A stretch of 43,784 nt of DNA from a miscellaneous Crenarchaeota group-6 archaeon AD8-1 (GCA_001273385.1 LFWW01000024.1:1-43784); one strand, 5' to 3'. Positions 1 through 7,909 are shown, counted from the stretch's first letter. Numbers and translations are program-made. Notes: generated from the letters alone by a model not told the origin.

Positions 1-8
1 CATTCAAT

Positions 9-1478
9 ATGAGCTTCCTTCTTGGAGCTGATATACCTCCAGGAGCAACTAGTTCCACAATTAGAATTCTAGATGGGTATTTAGCCATTGGTATTGATCT
101 AACTGTTAATGTTCCCGGAGGACCTTCAAGAACTAACGGTAATCCTGATAATCTCAGTGAAATAGGGGAAAATGTTCCCCCGTGGATGGATTTGGGTGTC
201 TGTAACAACGGTGCAATATGGATACCATTAATGACCAGAAGAATTCGTGAGATGATCGAAACTTCTCTTGAGGGTCAGGAAATCACACTTATCAGCCTTA
301 ACTTAACACTCAAGGAAGGACGAATCCATATTTCAGGTGAAGCTAAAAAAGACCCTGGTTCAGCTAAATTTGAAATGGATGCTATTCCTATTTTTAGACA
401 ACGACCGCCACTTCCACATGAAATACCTGAAAACATGCCTGAAGAACTGGTGTTCCAAATTACAAATGTCTCAGTTGATATTGACCTTCCATGGTGGGCT
501 AGTTTTTTTCAGGTGTTATTTGGTATATTAACTTACGGTGTCGCGGCATTAGTTTCTGAATCTCTAATTAGTTCATTTCGGAATCAAGCTATAAGGCATA
601 TCAATTCAGTTGGTGGATTTGATATAAGTGAGAGGAACCATGTATTCACTATTTCTGGTGATACTAATAATATAAGTACGATTATGAGAATTGAACTTTT
701 TCATTGTCATCCTTATGGCCTTTTCAGTATGGTTTCGCTAACTCATCTATTTCCAGCTCCTAGAATTATTGGAAATACACTTCTGGATATTGAAGAATTG
801 GTTCGTGGAACTCCAACATCTTTAAGACTTCAATTACCAGTCAATGTTCATGAAGATGATCCACAACTAAAAACGCGTTGGACACTTAGGAGAACAGATA
901 ATAATAGTATAATTCGAAATATTGATAGTTCTCTACAGATGATTTTTGAGCTTACTCCTTCGGATGCATTGTCTTTCTTAAATGCTCCTATCCTTAAGCT
1001 TAATTGTCGAGTTTACAGAACATTAGGAGATGAGATAACAGATTTATCTAATCTATATACAACAATTTCTCTATCTGATCGTGTAGATAAATCTCATCCA
1101 TATTTTTACTGGTCGCATTGGGTGTACACTAATAATGTTCGCGTTGAACAAAATGGAACAAAAACAATTATTGGATTTGTTTTGAAACGTCGTATCTCTC
1201 GTATTCATCGTACTGATCTTCCTCATAGATGTAGAATGGCATCAAAATACTCAATTTCCTATCCTTTAGGATTTTACAATATCAAGAAAACTCCAAAAGA
1301 AGAAGCTCTCTCAAACCAAATCAAAGATACAACATTTATTAAATATCTAGATCAATTACCCTTCCCTCAAAGTGAACTCAGCTTAAGGACACAACTTGCC
1401 TATAATCGCGATAAAGTATGTGATTATTGTTTCTTTGGAGGTCCTGATAAAAATGAACCAGTTAATCTACCAGAATAG
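9..1478 (+). CDS. Unrecognised large protein, possibly 5'-partial
   Basis: I do not recognise this 489-residue protein. It begins with ATG eight bases into the window and the frame is open to the window edge, so the true start may lie outside. The N-terminal half is hydrophilic with many beta-prone stretches. A hydrophobic, tryptophan-rich segment at about residues 162-186 could be one membrane-spanning or membrane-associated helix. The C-terminal third is rich in basic and aromatic residues and ends with a CxxC pair (CDYC) about 20 residues from the end. The stop is followed by a long gene-poor gap containing an orphan tRNA 3' half, so it may belong to an integrated or decaying element. The coding sequence looks less A-rich than most genes further along. 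The reading frame is solid; the function is unknown. Confidence 0.7.
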   Translation: MSFLLGADIPPGATSSTIRILDGYLAIGIDLTVNVPGGPSRTNGNPDNLSEIGENVPPWMDLGVCNNGAIWIPLMTRRIREMIETSLEGQEITLISLNLTLKEGRIHISGEAKKDPGSAKFEMDAIPIFRQRPPLPHEIPENMPEELVFQITNVSVDIDLPWWASFFQVLFGILTYGVAALVSESLISSFRNQAIRHINSVGGFDISERNHVFTISGDTNNISTIMRIELFHCHPYGLFSMVSLTHLFPAPRIIGNTLLDIEELVRGTPTSLRLQLPVNVHEDDPQLKTRWTLRRTDNNSIIRNIDSSLQMIFELTPSDALSFLNAPILKLNCRVYRTLGDEITDLSNLYTTISLSDRVDKSHPYFYWSHWVYTNNVRVEQNGTKTIIGFVLKRRISRIHRTDLPHRCRMASKYSISYPLGFYNIKKTPKEEALSNQIKDTTFIKYLDQLPFPQSELSLRTQLAYNRDKVCDYCFFGGPDKNEPVNLPE

Positions 1479-2044
1479 CGGCAAACTTCAAATATGGATT
1501 TATTGATCTTATTTAATGAAACAGACTGTTTTATGGAGAGTTTTAATTGAAAAAGCAAATTAAACAAACAGAGGATATTTTGTCTTCTTATAAGGCGGCG
1601 GTCGCGGGATCAAAGCCCGCCCGAGGCTCTAGTATTTTGCTAAAATCATCAAATACAATTTCCATGCTGAACAAGATCTCTAAATTTAATCTAGTATTAG
1701 TTTTTAACATAGAAATTTCTAATCAAGATGAGCAAAATAAAAAAATACACAACCAAATTTAATAACAAATCATAAAATCTACCAGTATATATGGGTCTTA
1801 GAAATGATCCTAATTATATCAAGTCATTAAATGAAAAAATTATTAATATGGAAGCAGAAAAATCGCTATCGATGTATAACCATGCAAACCTAAAATCATT
1901 GAAAACATGAAAATAATGCGTATACCTAATTCCGAAAGCTGAATTATATTTTAGAACAAAAAAACCAGCTTTAAAATCTTTGGTACAAATTTATGGTATA
2001 TTAATTTATATATATACCAAAATCTATCAAATACAGAGGATACT
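1479..2044. other. 566-base gene-poor gap
   Basis: This is the only stretch over 300 bases without a convincing gene. It holds a GC-rich tRNA-like 3' half at 1594-1628 and a run of AT-rich sequence. Near its end, GGTATA at 1995-2000 and TATACC at 2013-2018 form an imperfectly placed inverted repeat around an AT-rich core, about 30-50 bases upstream of the ATG at 2045. This is a plausible TATA/regulatory region for that gene. The short frame at 1547-1762 runs through the tRNA-like piece and shows no protein character. Confidence 0.6.
1594..1628 (+). pseudogene. Orphan tRNA 3' half (T arm and acceptor 3' strand)
   Basis: The piece reads as an anticodon-stem 3' strand GGCGG (1594-1598), variable region CGGTC, T-stem GCGGG (1604-1608), seven-base loop ATCAAAG, T-stem CCCGC (1616-1620), acceptor 3' strand CCGAGGC (1621-1627) and discriminator T. 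The T-stem pairs perfectly. The preceding bases CTTATAA could be an anticodon loop with anticodon TAT, but no matching 5' stem (CCGCC) or 5' acceptor strand (GCCTCGG) lies upstream or elsewhere in the window. It could be an integration scar at a tRNA 3' end, a degenerate tRNA gene, or the 3' half of a split tRNA. The AT-rich sequence just upstream argues against a typical split-tRNA leader. No CCA is encoded. Confidence 0.5.
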
Positions 2045-2740
2045 ATGGCTTTGGTTGACCCTATAACGCTAATAGTAGTTGTAATAGTGGTAGCTTTCTC
2101 TTCAATTGTAATAATCTTAGCAATGCGAAAAAGAGAGGAAAAGCCAAAAACAATAAAGGAAACCAAAGCTCAACCAGACTTAAGCGGTTTACCTTTTAGA
2201 ATCACAAAAAGTATTCCAAAAACTGAAGCGAATGAAGCGAAAGATGAACTTAGAATCCTTGATGTAGAAAGAGAAATTCTAAGTGATGCAATAAGAAGAC
2301 TATATGAGGCTCATGCAGAAGGAAAAATTTCAGAATCAGAAAGAGATCGTCTTGCTGGGACATATAAAACAAGAATGATGAATATACGAGACTCAATATC
2401 GAAAGATGAAAAGGTTGTAGCCCTTCATGAACTTGAGAATATGCAAGAAGATCTGGTTAAACTTTTTAGTGAAAGATTTGGAGACCTAAATTTCAAAGTT
2501 GAAGAATTGCGTTCTAAAATCGATGTGGAACCTGTTAAAGAGGTAAAAATCAGAACTAAATCATTAGAATCATTGGAAGAACAAGAAGAAGAAATAAAAG
2601 TAGATAAAAAGAGAAAACGTCGTAAATCAACAACTGAACTACCAACTCCTAAGAGCGAAGCAGAAAAAAGAATAGAAGCAATAACAAGCGAAGTAGAAAA
2701 AGTTTTGGACAAATTAGGGCAGATAGAAATTGACTCATAA
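2045..2740 (+). CDS. Membrane-anchored coiled-coil protein
   Basis: The protein has 231 residues. An N-terminal hydrophobic helix at about residues 8-27 is followed by a positively charged stop (RKREEK), which fits a single membrane anchor with the rest in the cytoplasm. Residues about 70-165 are charged and heptad-like (coiled coil), with a motif resembling short helical-hairpin domains (EGKISESERDRL). The tail is lysine- and arginine-rich (about 180-200) and ends in another short helix. I recall similar proteins beside rpiA in uncultured TACK archaea, but no function is known to me. Its stop overlaps the rpiA start by 11 bases, indicating one transcript. An inverted repeat and AT-rich box upstream may be its promoter. 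Confidence 0.8.
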   Translation: MALVDPITLIVVVIVVAFSSIVIILAMRKREEKPKTIKETKAQPDLSGLPFRITKSIPKTEANEAKDELRILDVEREILSDAIRRLYEAHAEGKISESERDRLAGTYKTRMMNIRDSISKDEKVVALHELENMQEDLVKLFSERFGDLNFKVEELRSKIDVEPVKEVKIRTKSLESLEEQEEEIKVDKKRKRRKSTTELPTPKSEAEKRIEAITSEVEKVLDKLGQIEIDS

Positions 2741-3437
2741 TAGAGATTGGATAGATAATGCAAAGAAAAATGCAGCAAAAGTGGCAATTACACATGTTAA
2801 AGACAAATATATTATTGGATTGGGAAGTGGAAGCACTGTTGCATATGCCATTAAAGAGTTAGGTGAAAAAGTAAAAATAGAAAAACTTGAAATTTTTGGA
2901 ATTCCAACCTCATATCAAGCTTTCTTATTAGCAACAAAATATGGGATTAAAATTACTACCTTCGAAGAGCATCCTATTATTGATTTAACAATTGACGGAG
3001 CAGATCAAATTGATCCCAAATTAAATTTGATAAAAGGGATGGGAGCTGCACTAACAAGAGAAAAAATTGTTGCATCGGCTTCAAAAACAAATATAATAAT
3101 AGCTGACAAAAGAAAAAAAGTAACATGCCTAGGTATTCATGATCATCCAGTTCCTGTTGAAGTAATTCCTTTTGCTCTAACTCAGGTTGAGAATCAAATC
3201 AAAAAAATCGGAGGAAAAACTGTTTTACGCAAAGGTACAGGAAAAGTAGGACCCGTAATAACAGATAATGGAAATGTAATACTTGATGCTTTTTTTGGGT
3301 TAATAAAAAATCCCTCACAACTAAATCACCTTCTAAAAATGATTAGCGGCGTTGTTGAAACGGGCCTTTTTATTGATCAAACAGATCTAGTATATTTAGG
3401 TACACCAGATCAAACTGAAAAAATTGAGAAAAAATAA
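2730..3437 (+). CDS. rpiA: Ribose-5-phosphate isomerase A
   Basis: RpiA interconverts ribose 5-phosphate and ribulose 5-phosphate in the cytoplasm, supplying pentose for nucleotides. The 235 residues match the family length. The phosphate-binding loop GLGSGST lies at residues 30-36, the catalytic DGAD motif at about 89, and KGMGAALTREK follows near 103-113. The start is TTG at 2730, which keeps the usual N-terminal helix and overlaps the upstream gene by 11 bases; no ATG fits better. It is the distal gene of a two-gene unit that ends before tRNA-Met. Identification is firm. Confidence 0.95.
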   Translation: MTHNRDWIDNAKKNAAKVAITHVKDKYIIGLGSGSTVAYAIKELGEKVKIEKLEIFGIPTSYQAFLLATKYGIKITTFEEHPIIDLTIDGADQIDPKLNLIKGMGAALTREKIVASASKTNIIIADKRKKVTCLGIHDHPVPVEVIPFALTQVENQIKKIGGKTVLRKGTGKVGPVITDNGNVILDAFFGLIKNPSQLNHLLKMISGVVETGLFIDQTDLVYLGTPDQTEKIEKK

Positions 3438-3486
3438 TCTTCTAGCTAATCCAACTATCAAACTCGCAAATAAACTTTAATAAATA

Positions 3487-3498
3487 ACCTTAAATTTA
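3487..3498 (+). promoter_or_regulatory. Possible TATA box of the tRNA-Met gene
   Basis: ACCTTAAATTTA lies about 38 bases upstream of the mature tRNA 5' end. This is the position expected for an archaeal TATA element if transcription starts roughly 10 bases before the tRNA. The surroundings are AT-rich, so the call rests on position as much as on sequence. Confidence 0.35.
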
Positions 3499-3531
3499 GC
3501 CAAGATTATCAGAAATAAACTGAAATAAATA

Positions 3532-3639
3532 GCCGGGGTAGCCTAGCTTGGCTTAGGGCGCCAGACTCATAATCTGGAGAACAAAGGAGGCCAAACGCCC
3601 AATGTCCAGAAGTCGCGGGCTCGAATCCCGCCCCCGGCA
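3532..3639 (+). tRNA. tRNA-Met (CAT), elongator type, with intron
   Basis: Acceptor GCCGGGG (3532-3538) pairs with CCCCGGC (3632-3638), discriminator A at 3639. The D stem is GCCT/GGGC. The anticodon stem CCAGA/TCTGG (3561-3565, 3573-3577) closes loop CTCATAA with anticodon CAT at 3568-3570. The T stem GCGGG/CCCGC closes loop CTCGAAT. A 32-base insertion (3580-3611) interrupts the variable loop; removing it leaves AGGTC, a standard five-base variable loop. G1-C72 pairing fits elongator rather than initiator tRNA-Met; a tRNA-Ile2 that reads AUA after C34 modification is the less likely alternative. CCA is not encoded. Confidence 0.93.
3580..3611 (+). other. Non-canonical tRNA intron at position 45/46 (variable loop)
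   Basis: The splice sites fit a bulge-helix-bulge motif recognised by archaeal tRNA endonuclease. Exon bases CTGG (3574-3577) pair with intron bases CCAG (3606-3609). The 5' bulge is AG^A and the 3' bulge AA^G, each cut after the second base. The inner helix begins with ACA paired to TGT, and a GGC/GCC hairpin sits deeper in the intron. The outer helix is weak, so this is a relaxed form of the motif. The intron is too short to encode a protein. Confidence 0.85.
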
Positions 3640-3795
3640 CTAATTAGCACTTTTATTAAAAATTTATTCGCTAATTTTGAAAAATTAAACCAGATTAAAG
3701 ATTGATTATCTTTATATCATTAAACTTCAATTCTTGTTTAGATAATGCTTAATTAAGAGCCTTGCTTATTGCAGTGCAGACGGATAGAATGTAAT

Positions 3796-4158
3796 ATGAG
3801 TGATCAAATTTCAAAGTTACCACCTCAAGTTCAGGAACGTCTTTTGAGATTTCAACAGTTGCAACAAACAATGCAATCAGTGCTTGCTCAAAAACAACAA
3901 GTAGAAATGGAGAAAACGGAAGTTGAGCAAACATTAAAGGAACTTCAAAAATCATCAGATGATGCAGTTATTTATAAAACAGCAGGATCTCTTTTAATAA
4001 AAGCTGAGAAAACTAAATTAACTGAAGAACTTGTTGAAAGAAAAGAACTTCTTAACACAAGAAGTTTAGTATTAGCAAAACAAGAGGAAAGAATACGTTC
4101 TCAAGTAAAAGAGGCTCAAACTAAGCTTCAGGCTGATTTACAACCAGTTTCATTATAA
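3796..4158 (+). CDS. pfdB: Prefoldin beta subunit
   Basis: Prefoldin is a jellyfish-shaped hexamer (two alpha, four beta) that captures unfolded proteins and hands them to the group II chaperonin. The 120-residue length is typical of the beta subunit. Two long glutamine/glutamate/lysine-rich coiled-coil helices (about 5-50 and 70-112) flank a short beta hairpin containing VYKTAG and LLIK, the family signature. I chose ATG 3796; an in-frame upstream start at 3769 adds nine residues not seen in the family. The DUF3194 gene that follows is a common archaeal neighbour of pfdB. Confidence 0.92.
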   Translation: MSDQISKLPPQVQERLLRFQQLQQTMQSVLAQKQQVEMEKTEVEQTLKELQKSSDDAVIYKTAGSLLIKAEKTKLTEELVERKELLNTRSLVLAKQEERIRSQVKEAQTKLQADLQPVSL

Positions 4159-4189
4159 ATAGCAATACCAGCCTTTCTGGGTGAATTAA

Positions 4190-4477
4190 GTGGAAGCGCT
4201 AGGAATAACCAAGCTGACCACTGATCAAATGGAAGTTTTGTGTAAAGTTACTGAAAATTCTGCAAAAAACTATATTCTTTCAAGAATCCCTATAAAAAAA
4301 GTGGAAAAATTAAATATAATCGTGGAGGCTTCTGGAGAGAGCCCCTTGATTGTAAATGTTGAGGTAGATTTAGTATTATCCACAAAAATTATAGAAATAA
4401 ACCCTGAAACTTTAGCAAAAGGAGCACTAAAGGAAGCACTCAAAACCTCTGATAATTTTTTGAGACAACTAACATGA
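4190..4477 (+). CDS. DUF3194 family protein
   Basis: A 95-residue acidic/basic alpha-beta protein of unknown role. I assign it to DUF3194 on length, its EASGESPLIVNVEVDL-like beta region, and its position between prefoldin beta and a DHH phosphoesterase, an arrangement I recall from many archaea. The start is GTG at 4190 behind a GGGTGA ribosome-binding site. Its stop codon overlaps the next ATG (ATGA), so translation is probably coupled. The similarity of its overall fold pattern to the KEOPS subunit Pcc1 is only superficial. Confidence 0.75.
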   Translation: MEALGITKLTTDQMEVLCKVTENSAKNYILSRIPIKKVEKLNIIVEASGESPLIVNVEVDLVLSTKIIEINPETLAKGALKEALKTSDNFLRQLT

Positions 4478-5469
4478 AATTTAATGATATCCTCTCACTA
4501 ACAGATGAGAGAAAAGCGACCTCTGCTCTTATACTATGTCATAGCAGGGCTGATCCTGATGCTATTGGTTCAGCATATGCCCTTCAAGGATTGTTAAAAA
4601 AACTCAAACCAGAATTGAAAGTTATTATTGGAACTGAAAAAGAAATAAACCGGTTGTCAAAAAATGTTATTGAATATGTTCCAATTTCTCTTGATTATGA
4701 CCCAGAATTAGATCAAACTGATATTATAATTTTGATAGATACGAATACAATTCAACAACTTGGGAATCTATCTAAAAAACTTGCAAAAATTCCTGTTCCT
4801 ATAATAGTGATTGATCATCATACAATAAACCCAAAGACAGGCAAAATAGCAATAATGTCTATAATAGATGAATCAGCACCATCGACTTGCGAAATCGTCT
4901 ATGGATTCTATAAGAAATTGAAATTAAAGCCAGACATGAACGAATCTAAAGCCCTCTTTATCGGAATAGCCTCTGATACTCGACATTTTTTATTAGGAAA
5001 ATCATCAACTTTTAAAATAATTTCTGAACTATGTGAAATTGGTGTAAATCCTCAAGAAGCATTAACCCACCTCGCAATTCCAATGAGTTTTTCAGAGAGG
5101 ATCGCTAGAATAAAAGCTTGCAAACGTGTAAGAATAATAAATATTAATAAATGGATTATCGGGCTTTCAACTGTAAGTTCATATCAATCTTCTTCAGCAC
5201 GTGCAATTATGGATCTTGGAGCTCATTTAGCAATAGTAGCTGGAAAAAAGGGAAAAAAAATTGAGATAAGTTTACGTTCTACAAAAGAATTTAACAAAAA
5301 AACAGGTATTCATCTAGGAAAAGATATCGCACAACCTTTAGGTGATTATCTCTCAGGAATCGGTGGTGGTCATGCTTCTGCGGCAGGTGTAAATGGCGCA
5401 GGGAAAATAGAAGATTCACTAAACGAGTGCTTAGCAATAATAAGAAAAATTTTAACAAATCTAACTTAA
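4474..5469 (+). CDS. DHH/DHHA1 family phosphoesterase
   Basis: The 331-residue protein has the N-terminal DHH domain, with RADPDAIGSA at about 25-34 (metal-binding aspartates), DTN at about 89 and the hallmark DHH at 114-116. A C-terminal DHHA1 domain contains GGGHASAAG near 297-305. Enzymes of this family (NrnA, RecJ-like, cyclic dinucleotide phosphodiesterases) hydrolyse short oligonucleotides or nucleotide phosphodiesters with Mn2+. The short two-domain form is closest to NrnA/nanoRNase-like archaeal proteins, but the exact substrate cannot be read from sequence. Coupled by ATGA overlap to the DUF3194 gene. Confidence 0.88.
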   Translation: MKFNDILSLTDERKATSALILCHSRADPDAIGSAYALQGLLKKLKPELKVIIGTEKEINRLSKNVIEYVPISLDYDPELDQTDIIILIDTNTIQQLGNLSKKLAKIPVPIIVIDHHTINPKTGKIAIMSIIDESAPSTCEIVYGFYKKLKLKPDMNESKALFIGIASDTRHFLLGKSSTFKIISELCEIGVNPQEALTHLAIPMSFSERIARIKACKRVRIININKWIIGLSTVSSYQSSSARAIMDLGAHLAIVAGKKGKKIEISLRSTKEFNKKTGIHLGKDIAQPLGDYLSGIGGGHASAAGVNGAGKIEDSLNECLAIIRKILTNLT

Positions 5470-5519
5470 TAATTATAACATCATTTAAAAAAGATGCTTT
5501 ATTAAAACAGGCAAGAAAC

Positions 5520-6371
5520 ATGTCCATAATTGAAACTAAAGATCTTACATACACTTACCCAGGAGGAAAATTCCCTTCTATAAAAAATATTTCGATGGAA
5601 ATAAGGAAGGGCGAATTTGTTTTAATAACCGGTCCTAGTGGATGTGGAAAAACAACACTCTGCAGATGTTTTAATGGACTTATTCCCAATTTCTACCAGG
5701 GCGAAATCAAAGGAGAAATAATCGTAACAGGATTAAATCCTTTGAAAAAGCAAACCCATGAAATGGCAAAAAATGTTGGATTAGTTTTTCAAAATCCAGA
5801 AAATCAACTCTTTGCTCTTTCTGTTGAGAAGGACGTTGCTTTTGGATTAGAAAATATTGGAATGAGAAGGGAAGAAATTCGCCAAAGAGTCGATTGGGCT
5901 TTAAAACAAGTAGAAATTTATGATCTAAGGGAAAGATCTCCACATGAAATTTCGGGAGGACAACAACAACGTGTTGCAATTGCATCAGTTCTAGCGATGC
6001 AACCTAAACTAATTGTTTTGGATGAACCTACTTCATTTCTAGATCCTTTAAGTGCAGAGAAAATATTTTCAATAATTTATGAAATGAATAAAAAATTAGG
6101 AATAACAGTTGTTTTAGTTGAACACAGATTGGACTTAACAGCAAAATATGCTAGTAGAATAATAATTATGGATCAAGGAAAAATTTGTCTTGATGGAAAA
6201 CCCAGAAAAATATTGAACACCCAAGAGACTAGACTTCTTGGAGTAGGAATTCCAAAAGCTACTCTTCTTTACCAAGAATTATTGGAGGATAAAATAGCTC
6301 TTTCAAATGAAATCCCTCTTTGTTCAGAAGAATTAGCGAATTTCTTAAAGGAGCAGCTGAAAGCAAAATGA
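5520..6371 (+). CDS. ecfA1: ECF transporter ATPase, first (EcfA/CbiO-type)
   Basis: The cytoplasmic ATPase of an energy-coupling factor transporter for a vitamin or metal. Walker A GPSGCGKTT is at 38-46, the Q-loop in VFQNPENQLF, signature SGGQQQR at about 145 and Walker B LIVLDEP at about 164-170. VFQNPENQLF is typical of EcfA rather than ordinary ABC importers. I chose ATG 5520, which starts the usual N-terminal strand; earlier in-frame codons overlap the DHH gene and add unrelated sequence. Its stop overlaps the second ATPase start (ATGA). The two different ATPases presumably pair as a heterodimer with the T protein that follows. Confidence 0.92.
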   Translation: MSIIETKDLTYTYPGGKFPSIKNISMEIRKGEFVLITGPSGCGKTTLCRCFNGLIPNFYQGEIKGEIIVTGLNPLKKQTHEMAKNVGLVFQNPENQLFALSVEKDVAFGLENIGMRREEIRQRVDWALKQVEIYDLRERSPHEISGGQQQRVAIASVLAMQPKLIVLDEPTSFLDPLSAEKIFSIIYEMNKKLGITVVLVEHRLDLTAKYASRIIIMDQGKICLDGKPRKILNTQETRLLGVGIPKATLLYQELLEDKIALSNEIPLCSEELANFLKEQLKAK

Positions 6372-7189
6372 TTGAAGTTGAAAATCTTCATTTTATTTAT
6401 CCAAGCAATGTCGAGGCATTAAAAGGAATCTCGCTAAACATCAGAGATGGTGAGTTTGTTGCTATAATGGGACAAAATGGAGCTGGAAAGACAACCCTTG
6501 TTAAACATTTTAATGGACTACTAAAACCTTCCAGGGGATTTGTGAAAATAAATAGCATTGAAACTACTAAAACTAGTGTGGCTGAATTAGCAAAAAATAT
6601 AGGCTTTGTTTTTCAAAATCCAGATCATCAGCTTTTCAGTGAGACAGTTGAAGAAGAAATCGCTTTTGCATTAAAGAATTTTGGCTTTAAAGAAGAAGTT
6701 GTCAAGAAGCGAATTGATTGGGCTATGAATCTTTTAGGTTTATCTCAATATCGCGATACTTCTCCTTTTCTTCTTAGTGGAGGTGAAAGAAAAAGAGTTG
6801 CTTTAGCGTCTGTGTTAGCATGGAATCCCAACACATTGATTTTGGATGAACCTACAATCGGTCAAGATCATAGACAAAAAGAGAATTTGCGTCAGTTTAT
6901 TATTCAAATGCAGACTCAAAAAAAAACTATTGTGATGGTTACTCATGATGTGGAATTCGTAGCTGAATGTAATCCACGAGTTTTGCTAATGAGAGATGGT
7001 GAAATTATTGCTGATGGCAAGGGTACAGACATACTCACCAATCAAGAATTATTGACAAAATCATCTATTGTTTTACCCCAAATTGCTCAAATATTTCAAG
7101 AACTCTCCTGTTTTGGCCTTCCCCAAAACATTATTGACATCTATGATGCTAAAAACATCTTGATACAAATTTTGGAGAAAAAGAAATGA
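6368..7189 (+). CDS. ecfA2: ECF transporter ATPase, second (EcfA'/CbiO-type)
   Basis: The second ATPase has 273 residues. It shows Walker A GQNGAGKTT at 35-43, Q-loop VFQNPDHQLF, signature LSGGERKR and Walker B LILDEP followed by TIGQD. The last motif, where TxGLD is common, is typical of one member of EcfAA' heterodimers. The true start is ATG 6368, overlapping the previous stop and preceded by AAGGAG. Its own stop overlaps the ecfT start, so the three genes form one coupled unit. No substrate-binding S component lies in the window, so the substrate is unknown; a shared module serving several S components is likely. Confidence 0.92.
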   Translation: MIEVENLHFIYPSNVEALKGISLNIRDGEFVAIMGQNGAGKTTLVKHFNGLLKPSRGFVKINSIETTKTSVAELAKNIGFVFQNPDHQLFSETVEEEIAFALKNFGFKEEVVKKRIDWAMNLLGLSQYRDTSPFLLSGGERKRVALASVLAWNPNTLILDEPTIGQDHRQKENLRQFIIQMQTQKKTIVMVTHDVEFVAECNPRVLLMRDGEIIADGKGTDILTNQELLTKSSIVLPQIAQIFQELSCFGLPQNIIDIYDAKNILIQILEKKK

Positions 7190-7827
7190 GCGTTTTTGAT
7201 GGGTTAAAATTTCGTAAGGTCAGTTCTCCAATTCACAATCTTGATCCTAGAATAAAATTCTTCTATGTTATCGTAATTTTCTTTTCAGCTATTCTCTTTA
7301 ATCAAATTATAGTTCTATTAACCCTTTTTTTGATGACTATTCCATTTGTTCTATTAGCGCATGTGCAAAAAGAATGGCTCAGGTCATTACGTGGAGCAGC
7401 CTTTCTAGCGTTTTTTATATTCATAGTAAACATTGCTTCAAGCTATTTCACTTCAGGATATTCATTAACTGCGAATCAAATTGAATCTGCTATCGCCATG
7501 ACTCTACGGTTTATTGTGTTAGCCGGATCTTTTTCCGTTTTCTTTTTAACCACCTCTCCAGACCATCTTGGATTGGCTTTAGAACAATCTCATGTTCCTT
7601 ACGAATTTGCATTTGCTTTTACAACAGCTGTACGCTTCGTTCCAGTTTTAGCTGAAGAGGCACAAACTATAATGGATGCTCAAAAAGCAAGAGGTTTGGA
7701 GATGGAAAAAGGAAGTTTTTTAAAAAAAATTCGTAATTACATTCCAGTTTTAATCCCACTCATAGTGAGTTCTATTCGAAGAAGTCTTGAATTGGCTGAA
7801 GCAATGGAATCGTCTATTGATCATTAG
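7186..7827 (+). CDS. ecfT: ECF transporter T component, apparently C-terminally truncated
   Basis: EcfT is the membrane scaffold joining the two ATPases to the S component. The 213-residue protein has several hydrophobic helices between about 25 and 135, and the first coupling motif in DAQKARGLEM. The second coupling helix starts normally (LELAEAMES) but the expected ARG-type motif and last membrane helix are missing; the frame stops after SIDH. A hydrophobic stretch continues in another frame to 7909. Usual family length is about 250-270. This looks like a deletion plus frameshift, or an assembly error. The gene is the last of the ecf unit, with T-rich sequence after it. Confidence 0.85.
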   Translation: MSVFDGLKFRKVSSPIHNLDPRIKFFYVIVIFFSAILFNQIIVLLTLFLMTIPFVLLAHVQKEWLRSLRGAAFLAFFIFIVNIASSYFTSGYSLTANQIESAIAMTLRFIVLAGSFSVFFLTTSPDHLGLALEQSHVPYEFAFAFTTAVRFVPVLAEEAQTIMDAQKARGLEMEKGSFLKKIRNYIPVLIPLIVSSIRRSLELAEAMESSIDH

Positions 7828-7909
7828 TATTATGATATTAATAGCTGCTGTATTTACGCACTTTTATGTTACTATTCCTTCAATTAGTCAGATTTTATTC
7901 GGAACTTAA
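7811..7909 (+). pseudogene. Out-of-frame remnant of the EcfT C-terminal helix
   Basis: Reading one base off the ecfT frame from 7811 gives RLLIISIMILIAAVF, then a short polar tail and a stop at 7907-7909. This is a convincing transmembrane helix at the place where EcfT proteins carry their last membrane segment. I infer that it is the detached end of ecfT. A chance hydrophobic frame in T-rich DNA is the alternative. Confidence 0.4.

Noticed and set aside
1547-1762. 71-residue open frame across the tRNA-like fragment
   Set aside because: It reads through a structured RNA piece, has a weak start and no protein-like pattern; treated as chance.
3532-3639. Initiator tRNA-Met
   Set aside because: The G1-C72 pair and the GCCGGGG acceptor fit elongator tRNA; archaeal initiators usually begin with A1 paired to U72.
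4190-4477. KEOPS subunit Pcc1
   Set aside because: Size and neighbourhood are similar, but the position between prefoldin beta and DHH fits DUF3194; Pcc1 usually lies before prefoldin beta.
7832-7909. Separate 25-residue hydrophobic peptide
   Set aside because: It has no ribosome-binding site and fits better as the out-of-frame end of ecfT.
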